This document shows positions 1-8,513 of a stretch of 64,000 bases of DNA, piece by piece. Positions within the stretch are counted from its first letter, which is position 1. Every line of letters starts with the position of its first letter. The stretch comes from Sphingomonas sp. IBVSS2 (GTDB lineage Bacteria > Pseudomonadota > Alphaproteobacteria > Sphingomonadales > Sphingomonadaceae): assembly GCF_002127225.1 (NCBI RefSeq), contig NZ_NFUR01000001.1:249592-313591 (forward strand), in the 5' to 3' direction. The notes beneath the pieces were generated by a model. That model had not been told where the DNA came from, searched no databases, and saw only the letters and a program-made list of their open reading frames with translations. The position numbers and the translations under genes are program-made.

Positions 1-1
1 G

Positions 2-499
2 GTCGCGCTGGGCGAAGGGACGATCGGCGCTGTCGAGACTCGCGACGGCGTGCTGACCGCCGAATTGCGCGGCGCGATGGCCGCGCTCGAGCGGCCGGTG
101 GCGGAGGAGACCTCGCCCGAATGCCGCGCCGCGCTGGGGGATCGGCGCTGCCGGGTGGCGATGGCGGGTCGGAAGCGGTTCGCCCTGGTGACCGCGATCG
201 AGGATACGGTGCTCCTGCTCGATGCCGCGGAGCCTCTGCCCAATGCCTATGGCCAGGGGCGGTTGCGCTGGATCGGCGGGGCCAATTCCGGACTGGACGA
301 TGCGATCCTCCGCTCCGACGGCGCGACCGTGACGCTGCGCCGGCCGCCACGCTTCGATGCCCCGGGCAGGGTGCTGCTGATCGAAGGCTGCGACAAGACG
401 CTGGCCATGTGCGCGGCACGCTTCGGCAATGCCCTCAACTTCCGCGGCGAGCCCTATCTGCCGGGCATCGACCTGCTGACCCGCTATCCGGGCGGATGA
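2..499 (+). CDS. GTA/phage DUF2163 (BR0599-family) protein, 5' truncated
   Basis: The reading frame is open from the window edge, so the N-terminus is missing. The visible 165 residues carry the features of the C-terminal half of DUF2163/BR0599 phage proteins: a D-R-R-C-R motif, and near the end E-G-C-D-K-T-L-A-M-C-x-x-R-F-x-N-x-x-N-F-R-G-E-P, a Cys-rich segment typical of these tail proteins. In Rhodobacter capsulatus GTA the equivalent gene is part of the tail-tip module. The stop overlaps the next start by four bases (ATGA), so translation is coupled. The family call is firm; the exact role in tail-tip assembly is known only by analogy. Confidence 0.85.
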   Translation, partial: VALGEGTIGAVETRDGVLTAELRGAMAALERPVAEETSPECRAALGDRRCRVAMAGRKRFALVTAIEDTVLLLDAAEPLPNAYGQGRLRWIGGANSGLDDAILRSDGATVTLRRPPRFDAPGRVLLIEGCDKTLAMCAARFGNALNFRGEPYLPGIDLLTRYPGG

Positions 500-879
500 G
501 CGGCGACCTGGTGCTCGCCCGCGCGCGTGCGGCGATCGGCACGCGCTTCCGGCCGCGAGGGCGGACGCCGGAGAGCGGCTTCGACTGTGTCGGACTGGCC
601 GGATGGGCGCACCGGCGGGCGGTGCCCGCCGGTTATGCGATGCGCAGCGCCGACACGGGGCGCGTGGCGGCCGTGGCGGAAGCCGCGGGACTGGTTCCGG
701 CGGAGGGGCGGCGCGCAGGGGACTTGGTGCTGCTCGCGAGCGGCGCGGGGCAAATGCATCTGGGCATCGATAGCGGGACGGGCCTGGTCCATGCCGACGC
801 GATGCTGCGCCGGGTGGTGGAGCGGCCCGATCCGCTGCCCTGGCCGGTGATCGGCCGCTGGCGACGAAAGGAGGACTGA
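496..879 (+). CDS. NlpC/P60-family GTA peptidase
   Basis: This 127-aa protein has the size and position of the NlpC/P60 cell-wall peptidase of GTA and lambdoid tail modules. It would cut peptidoglycan cross-links during particle entry or release. The sequence shows F-D-C-V-G-L near residue 36, which holds the catalytic Cys, and H-L-G-I-D near residue 91, which supplies the His in the usual V-x-H-V/L-G-I context. The ATG is chosen because it overlaps the upstream stop (ATGA). The next gene starts two bases after this stop. There is no signal peptide, consistent with a virion component. Confidence 0.85.
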   Translation: MSGDLVLARARAAIGTRFRPRGRTPESGFDCVGLAGWAHRRAVPAGYAMRSADTGRVAAVAEAAGLVPAEGRRAGDLVLLASGAGQMHLGIDSGTGLVHADAMLRRVVERPDPLPWPVIGRWRRKED

Positions 880-880
880 C

Positions 881-3037
881 ATGGCAACCATGGTGCTGAC
901 CATGGCGGGCGGCCTGATCGGCGGCCCGTTGGGCGGGGCGATCGGCGGGCTGATCGGCAATGCCGTCGATCACGCGATCCTGCCCGCCGGCAAGCGCCGC
1001 GAAGGGCCGCGGCTGGGCGACCTCAAGGTGCAGACTTCTTCCTATGGCACCCAGATTCCCGGCCTGTTCGGCACGATGCGGGTGGCGGGATCGGTGATCT
1101 GGGCCACCGACCTTGCCGAGCATCGCGAGAGCCGATCGGGCGGCAAGGGGCAGCCGGGCAGCACGGCCTACAGCTATACGGCCAGCCTGGCGGTAGCGCT
1201 CTCGGCACGGCCGATCCTGGGGGTGGGGCGGATCTGGGCGGACGGACAGCTGCTGCGCGGCGCCGCCGGCGACTTCAAGGCACGTACCGGCTTCCGCCTG
1301 TACCTGGGCGGCGAGGACCAGCCGGCCGATCCGCTGATCGTGGCTGCGGAGGGCATTGGACTGGCTCCGGCGCATCGCGGCATCGCCTATGCCGTGTTCG
1401 AGGATCTCGAGCTGGGCCCCTGGGGCAATCGAATCCCGTCGCTGACGTTCGAAGTGCGGGCGGATGCCGGGCCGGTGCCGGCCGGCGACATCGCCGTCGC
1501 GCTCGGCGCGGTGGCGACGAGCGACCCGACCGTGGCGCTGGCCGGCTTCGCGGCGCAGGGCACGAGCCTGGCCGCCGTGGCGGAGCTGCTGGCGGAGGCC
1601 GCGGGCGGCTGGTTCGGCCCGGGCCCCACGCTGCGCTGCGGGCCGGGGGACGCCATCGTCGTCGAGGACGAGGGCGCCGGCGGCCGGGGACGCGCGAACC
1701 GCTCGGTCGCGTCCGCGATGCGCGCGCCACGGGCATTGACGCTCAGCCATTATGATCCTGCCCGCGACTATCAGATCGGCGTGCGCCGCGCCGCCGCGCC
1801 CGGGGCAGGGCTGAGCGAGGCACGGATCGAGCTGCCCGCCGCGATCGATGCCGGCACCGCGCGGACGCTGGCGGAGGCGGCATTGCTCCGGGCCGATATC
1901 GAGCGGAACCGGCGAAGCATCCATGTCGGCTGGGAGGCGCTTGCCATCCCGCCCGGCGCCCGCGTGCGGATCGCCGGGACGCCCGGCATCTGGCGCGTCG
2001 ACGGCTGGAAACTCGAGGCGATGACGATATCGCTCGACTGCGTTGCGCTGGCACCGGCTATGGCGCCGATCGCGGCGAGCGGCGGACGCGTGAGCCGCGC
2101 GCCCGACACCGCGATCGGCCGGACGATATTGCACGCGTTCGAATTGCCGCCGCTCGACGATGCCGCGGCTGCCGTGCCGCGCCTCGCCGTGGCGGCGGCG
2201 GGCGACGCCGCCGGGTGGCGCCGCGCCGCGCTGCTGCTCAGTACCGACGATGGCGCGGCATGGCGGCCGGGCGGCGGCACCCGCGGCATCGCGGTGCTCG
2301 GCGACATCCGCATCCCCCCGGGCTCCGCCCCGCCGCAGATCGAGGATCGGCGCAACTGGGCCGAAGTCGCGCTCGCCCACACCGCCATGGAGCTCGACCA
2401 GGCCGATGCGACGGCACTCGACCAAGGCGCCAACCTCGCGATGCTGGGCGACGAACTCATCCAGTTCGCGCATGCACAATTGCTGGGCGGCGGCCGCTGG
2501 CGCCTTTCCGGACTGTGGCGCGGACGGCACGGCACCGAGCGGGCCATCGGCACCCAGCGGCCCGGCGACCGCTTCGTGCTGCTCGACGCCGATGCGCTCA
2601 CGCTTATCGACCTGCCTCGAACCGCATTGGGCACCCAAGTGCGCCTGCTGGCCGAAGGGGCCGGCGACGCGAATGGCCCCGCCGAGGCGCGCGCCCTGGT
2701 GCGCGGCATTTCGCTGCTGCCATTGGCGCCGGTACACCTCGCCGCGCGGCTGCTCCCCGATGGGGACGTCCACCTGCACTGGGCACGGCGCGGCCGGCAT
2801 GACTCGCGGTGGCGGGATGGCGCGGACGTGGCGCCCGAGCCCGACGGCGAGCGCTATCGCATAACGCTGAAACCCGCCGCGGGCCCCGCATGGTCGGTGA
2901 ACATGCTAGCGCCGGGAATGCGACTGGGCACCGCTATCGACGCCAGCGGGCTGGAAATCGAAGTCCGCCAGGTCACCACCGCAGGTCTTTCGCCCGCCGC
3001 GACCCTGACCCTGCCGATTCGTGGAGAAGAAGCATGA
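881..3037 (+). CDS. GTA tail tip / host-specificity protein (gp15-like)
   Basis: This 718-aa protein follows the NlpC/P60 gene, the position of the large tail-hub or host-specificity protein (gp15) of GTAs. It opens with a Gly-rich hydrophobic stretch (residues 7-35) and then a segment with T-S-S-Y-G-T-Q-I-P and a following G-S-V-I-W-A. That pattern is common in phage tail proteins of this class. The C-terminal third has W-R-L-S-x-L-W-R-G-R-x-G-T-E, typical of the family. Known gp15 homologues in Rhodobacterales are near 1300 residues and carry a TIM-barrel-like domain, so this is a shorter form. Sphingomonad homologues may all be short. The stop overlaps the next start (ATGA). Confidence 0.82.
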   Translation: MATMVLTMAGGLIGGPLGGAIGGLIGNAVDHAILPAGKRREGPRLGDLKVQTSSYGTQIPGLFGTMRVAGSVIWATDLAEHRESRSGGKGQPGSTAYSYTASLAVALSARPILGVGRIWADGQLLRGAAGDFKARTGFRLYLGGEDQPADPLIVAAEGIGLAPAHRGIAYAVFEDLELGPWGNRIPSLTFEVRADAGPVPAGDIAVALGAVATSDPTVALAGFAAQGTSLAAVAELLAEAAGGWFGPGPTLRCGPGDAIVVEDEGAGGRGRANRSVASAMRAPRALTLSHYDPARDYQIGVRRAAAPGAGLSEARIELPAAIDAGTARTLAEAALLRADIERNRRSIHVGWEALAIPPGARVRIAGTPGIWRVDGWKLEAMTISLDCVALAPAMAPIAASGGRVSRAPDTAIGRTILHAFELPPLDDAAAAVPRLAVAAAGDAAGWRRAALLLSTDDGAAWRPGGGTRGIAVLGDIRIPPGSAPPQIEDRRNWAEVALAHTAMELDQADATALDQGANLAMLGDELIQFAHAQLLGGGRWRLSGLWRGRHGTERAIGTQRPGDRFVLLDADALTLIDLPRTALGTQVRLLAEGAGDANGPAEARALVRGISLLPLAPVHLAARLLPDGDVHLHWARRGRHDSRWRDGADVAPEPDGERYRITLKPAAGPAWSVNMLAPGMRLGTAIDASGLEIEVRQVTTAGLSPAATLTLPIRGEEA

Positions 3038-3540
3038 CGGAGACGACCGATCGACTCGCCCTGCCGTTGTTGCACGCGGCCCAGGCACAGAAGGAAATGT
3101 ACCACAATGAAGCGCTCGTGCGGCTCGACTTGCTCACCCAGGCCGCGGCCGAGGGGATCGGCGCGGATATGCCTCCCATCGATCCGCAGCCCGGCCGCTG
3201 CTGGATTATCGGCAATGCACCCGAAGGCGCCTGGCGGGGGCATGCCGGCGAGGTTGCCGGCTGGACCGAAGGCGGCTGGCGCTTCGTGGTTCCGCGCGAA
3301 GGCATGCGCCTGTGGCTGGGCCGGGGCGCTGGCCATGCCCTCTTCACCGACGGCGGCTGGCGCGCGGGCGAGGTCCATGGGCGACTGATCGTCGAGGGGC
3401 AACAGGTCATCGGCGCTCGCGCCACTGCGATCCCGGAACCAGAAGGCGGGACGGTGGTTGATGCCGCAGCGCGGGCCGCAATCTCCGCGGTACTGGTTGC
3501 GTTGCGCGCCCATGGTCTGATCGAAGAAGGCGGACTGTGA
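3034..3540 (+). CDS. DUF2793 GTA-associated protein
   Basis: This 168-aa protein matches the DUF2793 pattern: an N-terminal T-x-R-L-A-L-P-L-L-x-A-A-Q-A-Q-K-E followed by N-E-A-L and later P-x-x-G-x-C-W-I-I-G. Such proteins lie at the 3' end of phage and GTA tail modules in alphaproteobacteria and may be fibre or appendage components. The start overlaps the preceding stop (ATGA), so it belongs to the same transcription unit and is its last gene here. The enzymatic or structural role is unknown. Confidence 0.8.
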   Translation: MTETTDRLALPLLHAAQAQKEMYHNEALVRLDLLTQAAAEGIGADMPPIDPQPGRCWIIGNAPEGAWRGHAGEVAGWTEGGWRFVVPREGMRLWLGRGAGHALFTDGGWRAGEVHGRLIVEGQQVIGARATAIPEPEGGTVVDAAARAAISAVLVALRAHGLIEEGGL

Positions 3541-3642
3541 CGTTCATGCAACAGTACCCGGATTTGTGCGCTTGCGCAGAAACTTTCGTTTCGGTACTGA
3601 GTTTTTCGCTGTCCGTAGTGACAATCATGAAAGGGGATTAAG

Positions 3643-4776
3643 ATGCGGAAGCTTGCCGTTACTCTGGCACTCGCGACGACCGCGCTCAGCACGCCCGCCC
3701 TCGCCCGCGACGATGCGTGGTATGTGGGTGTCGAAGGCGGCGCGATGCTCGTCGAGGACATCAAGTTCGACATTGGTGCGGCTAAGGACGCCGCGACCGT
3801 GCACCACAAGGCCGGCTGGGATGCCGACGCTGTGGTCGGTTACGATTTCGGTCCGTTCCGTGCGGAAGCCGAAGTCGGCTATCGTCAGGCCTCGGTCAAC
3901 CGCCTCAACAGCACGGTCACGATGCCGATCCGCAATTCGGCCGGCGCCGCGCTCAATGCGCCTCCGGGCAGCTATGGCTATGCCGGCGGCCGTTCCTCGG
4001 CGCTGAGCTTCATGGTCAACGGCCTGCTCGATTTCGGTGAAGACACCGGCGTGCAGGGCTTTGTCGGCGGCGGCGTGGGTGTCGCGCGCGTCAAGAACAA
4101 GGTCGGCCTGAACACCTACCAGGACTCGATCGACGATTCGGACACGGTCTTCGCCTGGCAGGCGATCGCGGGCATCCGCGCACCGCTGACCGACTCGATC
4201 GACATCTCGCTGAAGTATCGCTTCTTCAACGCCGACAATGTGAAGATCACCGACGTTTCGGGTCGCGTGTGGGACGGCCGTTTCCGTTCGCACTCGATCC
4301 TGGGCGGCCTGATCTTCAACTTCGGCGCCCCGGCCCCGGCCCCGACGCCGGTTCCGACGCCGGAGCCCACTCCGACGCCGACCTGGACGCCGACTCCGGA
4401 GCCGACCCCGACGCCGACCGTCGTCTGCACCCCGGGACCGTACATCGTGTTCTTCGACTGGGATAAGTCGGACATCACGCCGGAAGCCGCGAGCATCCTC
4501 GACAACGCCATCAGCAACTATCAGAACTGCGGCAACGCGCAGGTGATGCTGGCTGGCCACGCCGATCGCTCGGGTTCGGCCAGCTACAATGTCGGCCTCT
4601 CGCAGCGTCGTGCTGACTCGGTGAAGGCCTACATGACCGCCCGTGGCATCGCCGCCGGTGTGATCTCGACCGAAGCCTTCGGTGAGAGCAAGCCGCGCGT
4701 CGAAACCGCTGACGGTGTTCGCGAGCTGCAGAACCGTCGCGTGGAAGTCACCTACGGTCCGGGTTCGGGCAACTAA
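3643..4776 (+). CDS. OmpA-family outer membrane protein
   Basis: This 377-aa protein has a 21-residue signal peptide ending A-L-A, an N-terminal beta-barrel domain (about 22-225) and a Pro/Thr-rich linker (about 228-262, repeated P-T-P units). A C-terminal OmpA peptidoglycan-binding domain follows (about 265-377) with I-V-F-F-D-W-D-K-S and G-H-A-D-R-S-G-S, and N-x-x-L-S-Q-R-R-A near 325. It should sit in the outer membrane and anchor to peptidoglycan. The ATG follows a purine-rich stretch (AAAGGGG) at good spacing. The gene stands alone after the GTA cluster and ends in a strong terminator, so it is probably highly expressed. Confidence 0.92.
   Translation: MRKLAVTLALATTALSTPALARDDAWYVGVEGGAMLVEDIKFDIGAAKDAATVHHKAGWDADAVVGYDFGPFRAEAEVGYRQASVNRLNSTVTMPIRNSAGAALNAPPGSYGYAGGRSSALSFMVNGLLDFGEDTGVQGFVGGGVGVARVKNKVGLNTYQDSIDDSDTVFAWQAIAGIRAPLTDSIDISLKYRFFNADNVKITDVSGRVWDGRFRSHSILGGLIFNFGAPAPAPTPVPTPEPTPTPTWTPTPEPTPTPTVVCTPGPYIVFFDWDKSDITPEAASILDNAISNYQNCGNAQVMLAGHADRSGSASYNVGLSQRRADSVKAYMTARGIAAGVISTEAFGESKPRVETADGVRELQNRRVEVTYGPGSGN
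4330..4422 (+). repeat. Degenerate CCGACGCCG tandem repeat in the OmpA linker
   Basis: Short GC-rich units encoding Pro-Thr-Pro (with Glu and Trp variants) are repeated about ten times between the barrel and the peptidoglycan-binding domain. The repeat stays in frame and is a flexible spacer; it could vary in copy number between strains. Confidence 0.7.
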
Positions 4777-4806
4777 GCCAGACCCGTCCGCAAGGACTGA
4801 GAATTG

Positions 4807-4837
4807 GGGAGGTCGGGAAACCGGCCTCCCTTTTCTT
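4807..4837 (+). terminator. Rho-independent terminator after the OmpA gene
   Basis: A 10-bp stem (GGGAGGTCGG paired with CCGGCCTCCC, one T-G wobble) closes a GAAA tetraloop and is followed by TTTTCTTT. It lies 30 bases after the OmpA stop. The remaining sequence up to the next gene at 5019 shows no gene or clear signal. Confidence 0.85.
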
Positions 4838-5018
4838 TGGTGCGTTTGCTTTGGGGACCGCCTCGATTGCGAACGCACCCACCGGTCATGGCAGCATTTA
4901 CCGCAATTCCATCTTCACCCGGACTTGCACTGGGGCGACGGCTGGGCGGGGTGGATCGCCGGAGCGGGCAATCGACACGACCGCCTTCTCCTCCGGCTGG
5001 GAGCCTTCGTGCAGCGGG

Positions 5019-5891
5019 CTAAAGGCCGAATTCGCCCGCTTGCACGACAAACAGCAGGGAGTTGAAATCGCGAAGCCCGATATCCGCCAGGCGCCGCAGC
5101 TCTCCCAGCGCCGGATCGGAATCCGGCTTCGCCTCCGGCAAGGAGGACAATGCCGCGCTCTGGCGTCGGCGAAATTCCTCGACGGACGTTACTTCGCGGG
5201 ACACCGGCCCTCGGAGAACATGAGGCAGCTCGATCTGGGAAGACACCGGCTCCCGCGCTCGTTCAATTGCCGCCTCCGCCTCCGCCAGCGCCTCGGGAAG
5301 CGTGGCGCGCAGCGGCCGCTCTTCGCGCCTCAACCGCTGGCTCAGCATGGCTTCCAGTTCGGATAGCCCCAGTCCTTCGATCTCCTTCGGTTCCGACATT
5401 CTCCAATATGTCGCGCCATCGAAAGAGACATGATGGGCCCTGTCGTCGCCAAAGGCACCGATATCGCGCGGCCGGACATAGAAGGATCGGCCGCGGACCT
5501 GTCCCGACGCGAACGCTTCGTCGAACTCTTCCTTCTGATGGAACATCGGCGCAGCGTAGAGAACGATGTTCGGATGACGGTCCAGCTCGAGCAGATAGCG
5601 ATGCTGATCCGAGTCGGCCCGACCGGTTATCGTGATCCGATAATAGGGCAAGTCGAGCGCGGCTCCCGCCTTCAGCTCTCGTGAGTTGGGCGCCTTCAGG
5701 CACTCGGAACGCTTGAACTGGATGAAGAGCGGGATGCCCGGCGCCTCCAGCTTCACATCATATCCGCCCCCGGCTCTTCCTTCCTCGAGCAGCGAAGGGA
5801 ATATCGGCGCGGCCGACAGGCTTCCCAGGCTGTCCACCAACTCTCTCGTAAGCGCGAATCCAAAGGAGAATTCCGAAATCAAGGATCGCAT
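5019..5891 (-). CDS. Orphan protein with a PD-(D/E)XK-like N-terminal pattern
   Basis: I do not recognise this 290-aa protein by family. Residues 42-60 read G-G-Y-D-V-K-L followed after ten residues by I-Q-F-K, an Asp then Gln-x-Lys arrangement resembling the core of PD-(D/E)XK nucleases. It is followed by predicted strands with R-I-T-I-T and N-I-V-L-Y. The C-terminal half (about 170-250) is charged and helical. No signal peptide or membrane segment is seen. The ATG start is preferred because GGGGA lies about eight bases upstream; a GTG 18 bases earlier is possible. The gene is transcribed alone on the minus strand downstream of ygfZ and its base composition looks less GC-biased than its neighbours. 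Nuclease activity is only inferred. Confidence 0.6.
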   Translation of the reverse strand: MRSLISEFSFGFALTRELVDSLGSLSAAPIFPSLLEEGRAGGGYDVKLEAPGIPLFIQFKRSECLKAPNSRELKAGAALDLPYYRITITGRADSDQHRYLLELDRHPNIVLYAAPMFHQKEEFDEAFASGQVRGRSFYVRPRDIGAFGDDRAHHVSFDGATYWRMSEPKEIEGLGLSELEAMLSQRLRREERPLRATLPEALAEAEAAIERAREPVSSQIELPHVLRGPVSREVTSVEEFRRRQSAALSSLPEAKPDSDPALGELRRLADIGLRDFNSLLFVVQAGEFGL

Positions 5892-5939
5892 GCTCTTCCC
5901 CGCCAGCACCCTCTTCGAGTGCCACCGGCGGCGAAGGCA

Positions 5940-6665
5940 TCACAACAAGCTTTGCATCCATTCCGGCACCAGCGCATCGCCCAGCGCCTCCACGCGGCGC
6001 AGCTCCACCATGAGGCCCAGCTCCGGATAGCGGGCGCGGGTGCGATCGCCCGCCTCGCCGATGGGCGCCACCACCAGCCGGCGGTTGACCTTGGCCCGGT
6101 AGTGCATGCGCGCCGTATTCTCCTGGCCGACATAGCAGCCCTTGGCGAAGCTGACGCCGTTCAGCTCGGCGGCGTTGCATTCCAGCCACAATGTCTTGTC
6201 CTGGCCGAGCTCGGCCGCGCCTTCGGTGACGCCGAGCGACAGGCGATGGGCGCGCCATGCGGCGCTGACATCACCGCCGGAATCTTCACCGAGCCACCGC
6301 CAGCCGAGCGTGGCGAGACGCGGATCGGCAACCGCACCGGGACGCGATACGGGCGACCAGTGTACATCGACACCAGACTCCAAGCCGATATGAATCTGCC
6401 GACGCAGGCGATACAGCATGAGGCGGCGCATCAGCGCCCCTGCTTGCGCTTCCTCGCAGTCGACCAGGATATCCTTGCCGTCGTCCCACAGGATGAAATC
6501 GAACAGCACCTTGCCCTGCGGCGTCAGCAGCGCCGCCCATTGCGGAGACGCGGGCGTCACAAGACCCATGTCCTGCGTCACCAATCCCTGCAGAAATCCG
6601 CGAACATCGTCTCCCGCGATGCGGATCAAGGCGCGGTCGGCTAGCGCGGTGCTGGTATCGGTCAT
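5940..6665 (-). CDS. ygfZ: YgfZ/GcvT-fold folate-binding protein
   Basis: This 241-aa protein matches the YgfZ family, folate-dependent factors that support iron-sulfur enzyme assembly or repair and tRNA modification in the cytoplasm. The diagnostic motif K-G-C-Y-V-G-Q-E is present near residue 190, preceded by L-N-G-V-S-F-A. The N-terminus has L-I-R-I-A-G-D-D-V-R-G-F-L-Q-G, where the folate-binding domain begins. The length is slightly short of E. coli YgfZ (about 326) but usual for alphaproteobacteria. It is divergent from the dihydroorotase-like gene, with 46 bases between the two starts. Confidence 0.93.
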   Translation of the reverse strand: MTDTSTALADRALIRIAGDDVRGFLQGLVTQDMGLVTPASPQWAALLTPQGKVLFDFILWDDGKDILVDCEEAQAGALMRRLMLYRLRRQIHIGLESGVDVHWSPVSRPGAVADPRLATLGWRWLGEDSGGDVSAAWRAHRLSLGVTEGAAELGQDKTLWLECNAAELNGVSFAKGCYVGQENTARMHYRAKVNRRLVVAPIGEAGDRTRARYPELGLMVELRRVEALGDALVPEWMQSLL

Positions 6666-6711
6666 GCCGAACAGGTAGGGGGTAGCCGGGGGCGACGGAA
6701 GAGGCGTGGAT

Positions 6712-8034
6712 ATGAATGTCGATCTGAAGCTCAAGGGCGGGCGCGTGCACCTGCCCGGCGGTGCGGCCGAAACGGATATCGGCGTCTCCAACGGACGCAT
6801 CGTCGCGATCGGCGGCGCACTGGAGGCAGGCGAGACGATCGACTGCACCGGGCTGGACGTGCTGCCCGGCGTGATCGACAGCCAGGTCCATTTCCGCGAG
6901 CCCGGGCTGGAAGCCAAGGAGGACCTGGAGAGCGGCGCGCGCGCCGCGGTGCTCGGCGGAGTGACTGCGGTGTTCGAGATGCCGAACACCAAGCCCAACA
7001 CCGATTCGGCCGAAGCCGTGCAGGACAAGCTCGCCCGCGCGCGCGACCGGATGTGGTGCGACCACGCCTTCTATGTCGGCGCGACCAATCACAATGCCGA
7101 GCATCTTGCCGAGCTGGAACGCCTGCCGGGCACGGCGGGCGTGAAGATCTTCATGGGCGCCTCCACCGGCGACCTGCTGGTCTCCGACGACGCGAATCTG
7201 GCGCGCGTGCTCGCTTCGGGGCATCGTCGCGTCGCGATCCATGCCGAGGACGAGTTCCGCATGCAGGATCGGCTGGGTGAGCGCGTGCCCGGCGACCCGT
7301 CGAGCCACCCGGTCTGGCGCGACGACGAGAGCGCGATGCTGGCGACGCGCCGCATCCTGGGCCTGGCGCGCGCGGCGCGGCGGCGGATCCACGTCCTCCA
7401 TGTGACGACCCCGGCCGAACTGGAACTGCTCGGCCAGCACAAGGACATCGCGACATGCGAGGTCACCCCGCAGCACCTGACGCTGGCCGGCGAGGAAGCC
7501 TATCCCAGGATCGGCACCTTCGCGCAGATGAACCCGCCGATCCGCTCGGCCGCGCATCGCGCCGGGCTGTGGCACTGGCTCAACCAGGGCGTGCCCGATG
7601 TGCTGGGCTCCGACCATGCGCCGCACACGCGCGAGGAAAAGGCCAAGCCCTATCCCGACAGCCCCAGCGGCATGCCGGGCGTGCAGACGCTGTTGCCGCT
7701 GATGCTCAACCATGTCGCCGAGGGGCGGACGACGCTGCAGCGCGTGATCGACCTGACCAGCGCGGGTCCGCAGCGGATCTTCGGCATCGCCGGCAAGGGC
7801 CGGATCGCCGTGGGCTATGACGCCGACTTCACCGTGGTGGACCTCAAGGCGCGCTGGACGGTGGAGGAGAGCTGGCTCGCCTCGCGGTGCGGCTGGTCGT
7901 CCTTCACCGGTATGCAGCTGACCGGCCGGCCCATCGGCACGATCGTGCGCGGCAACCGGGTCATGTGGGAAGCCGAACTGGCCAACCAGGCCATGGGCAG
8001 GCCGGTCCGCTTCGAGGCAGTCGAGTTCGGGTGA
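6712..8034 (+). CDS. Dihydroorotase-family amidohydrolase
   Basis: The 440-aa protein is an amidohydrolase of the dihydroorotase/allantoinase group, which cyclise or open ureido rings such as carbamoyl-aspartate in pyrimidine synthesis. Visible features are G-V-I-D-S-Q-V-H-F-R-E-P-G (53-65), K-I-F-M-G with the lysine that is carboxylated in this family, H-V-L-H-V-T-T, and S-D-H-A-P-H-T with the catalytic Asp. The usual metal-binding H-x-H is Q-x-H here (Gln58, His60), a variant I recall from other alphaproteobacterial copies annotated as dihydroorotase. The ATG is preferred over a GTG six bases upstream because GGAAGAGG is better spaced. The stop overlaps the next start. Confidence 0.85.
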   Translation: MNVDLKLKGGRVHLPGGAAETDIGVSNGRIVAIGGALEAGETIDCTGLDVLPGVIDSQVHFREPGLEAKEDLESGARAAVLGGVTAVFEMPNTKPNTDSAEAVQDKLARARDRMWCDHAFYVGATNHNAEHLAELERLPGTAGVKIFMGASTGDLLVSDDANLARVLASGHRRVAIHAEDEFRMQDRLGERVPGDPSSHPVWRDDESAMLATRRILGLARAARRRIHVLHVTTPAELELLGQHKDIATCEVTPQHLTLAGEEAYPRIGTFAQMNPPIRSAAHRAGLWHWLNQGVPDVLGSDHAPHTREEKAKPYPDSPSGMPGVQTLLPLMLNHVAEGRTTLQRVIDLTSAGPQRIFGIAGKGRIAVGYDADFTVVDLKARWTVEESWLASRCGWSSFTGMQLTGRPIGTIVRGNRVMWEAELANQAMGRPVRFEAVEFG

Positions 8035-8504
8035 GGACGGTCTCCCGCACCGATCGCGCGTCGCGGCTGATCAAGGCGCCGGCGAGCCAGGTCTATCGCG
8101 CCTTCATCGATCCCGCGGCGCTGGTGCGCTGGCTGCCCCCGGAGGGAATGACCGGCGAGATGCTGGCGTTCGACGCCCGGCCGGGCGGCGGCTATCGGAT
8201 GGCGCTGCACCATGGCGACACCGAACATGCGACGCCCGGCAAGACTTCCGAACATAGCGATGTGGTCGAGACACGCTTCGTCTCGCTGAACCCGGGCAGG
8301 GGCATCGTCCAGTCGGCAGTGTTCGATTCGGAGGATCCGGCCTTTGCCGGGACGATGCGGATGACCTGGACCTTCGAGCCGGCCGAAGGCGGCACGCGCG
8401 TCGCGATCACTTGCGAGGACGTGCCGCAGGGCATCCGCAAGCAGGATCATCTTCAGGGATTGAAGTCTTCGCTCGCCAATCTTGCGGCGTTCGTTGGCGG
8501 ATAG
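8031..8504 (+). CDS. SRPBCC/AHSA1-family protein
   Basis: This 157-aa protein has the START-like helix-grip pattern of AHSA1-type proteins: I-K-A-P-A-S-Q-V-Y-R-A-F-I-D-P-A-A-L-V-R-W near the start, G-G-G-Y-R-M, and a C-terminal W-T-F-E-P-A-E-G-G-T-R-V. These small cytoplasmic proteins bind hydrophobic ligands, and the ligand cannot be predicted. The GTG start overlaps the upstream stop (GTGA), so it is probably co-translated with the dihydroorotase-like gene, though a functional link is unproven. Confidence 0.85.
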   Translation: MRTVSRTDRASRLIKAPASQVYRAFIDPAALVRWLPPEGMTGEMLAFDARPGGGYRMALHHGDTEHATPGKTSEHSDVVETRFVSLNPGRGIVQSAVFDSEDPAFAGTMRMTWTFEPAEGGTRVAITCEDVPQGIRKQDHLQGLKSSLANLAAFVGG

Positions 8505-8513
8505 CCGGGGCGG

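Noticed and set aside
4330..4422. CRISPR-like array
   Set aside because: The repeats are short, contiguous and in frame, encoding the Pro-Thr linker of an OmpA protein. No repeat-spacer array was seen anywhere in the window.
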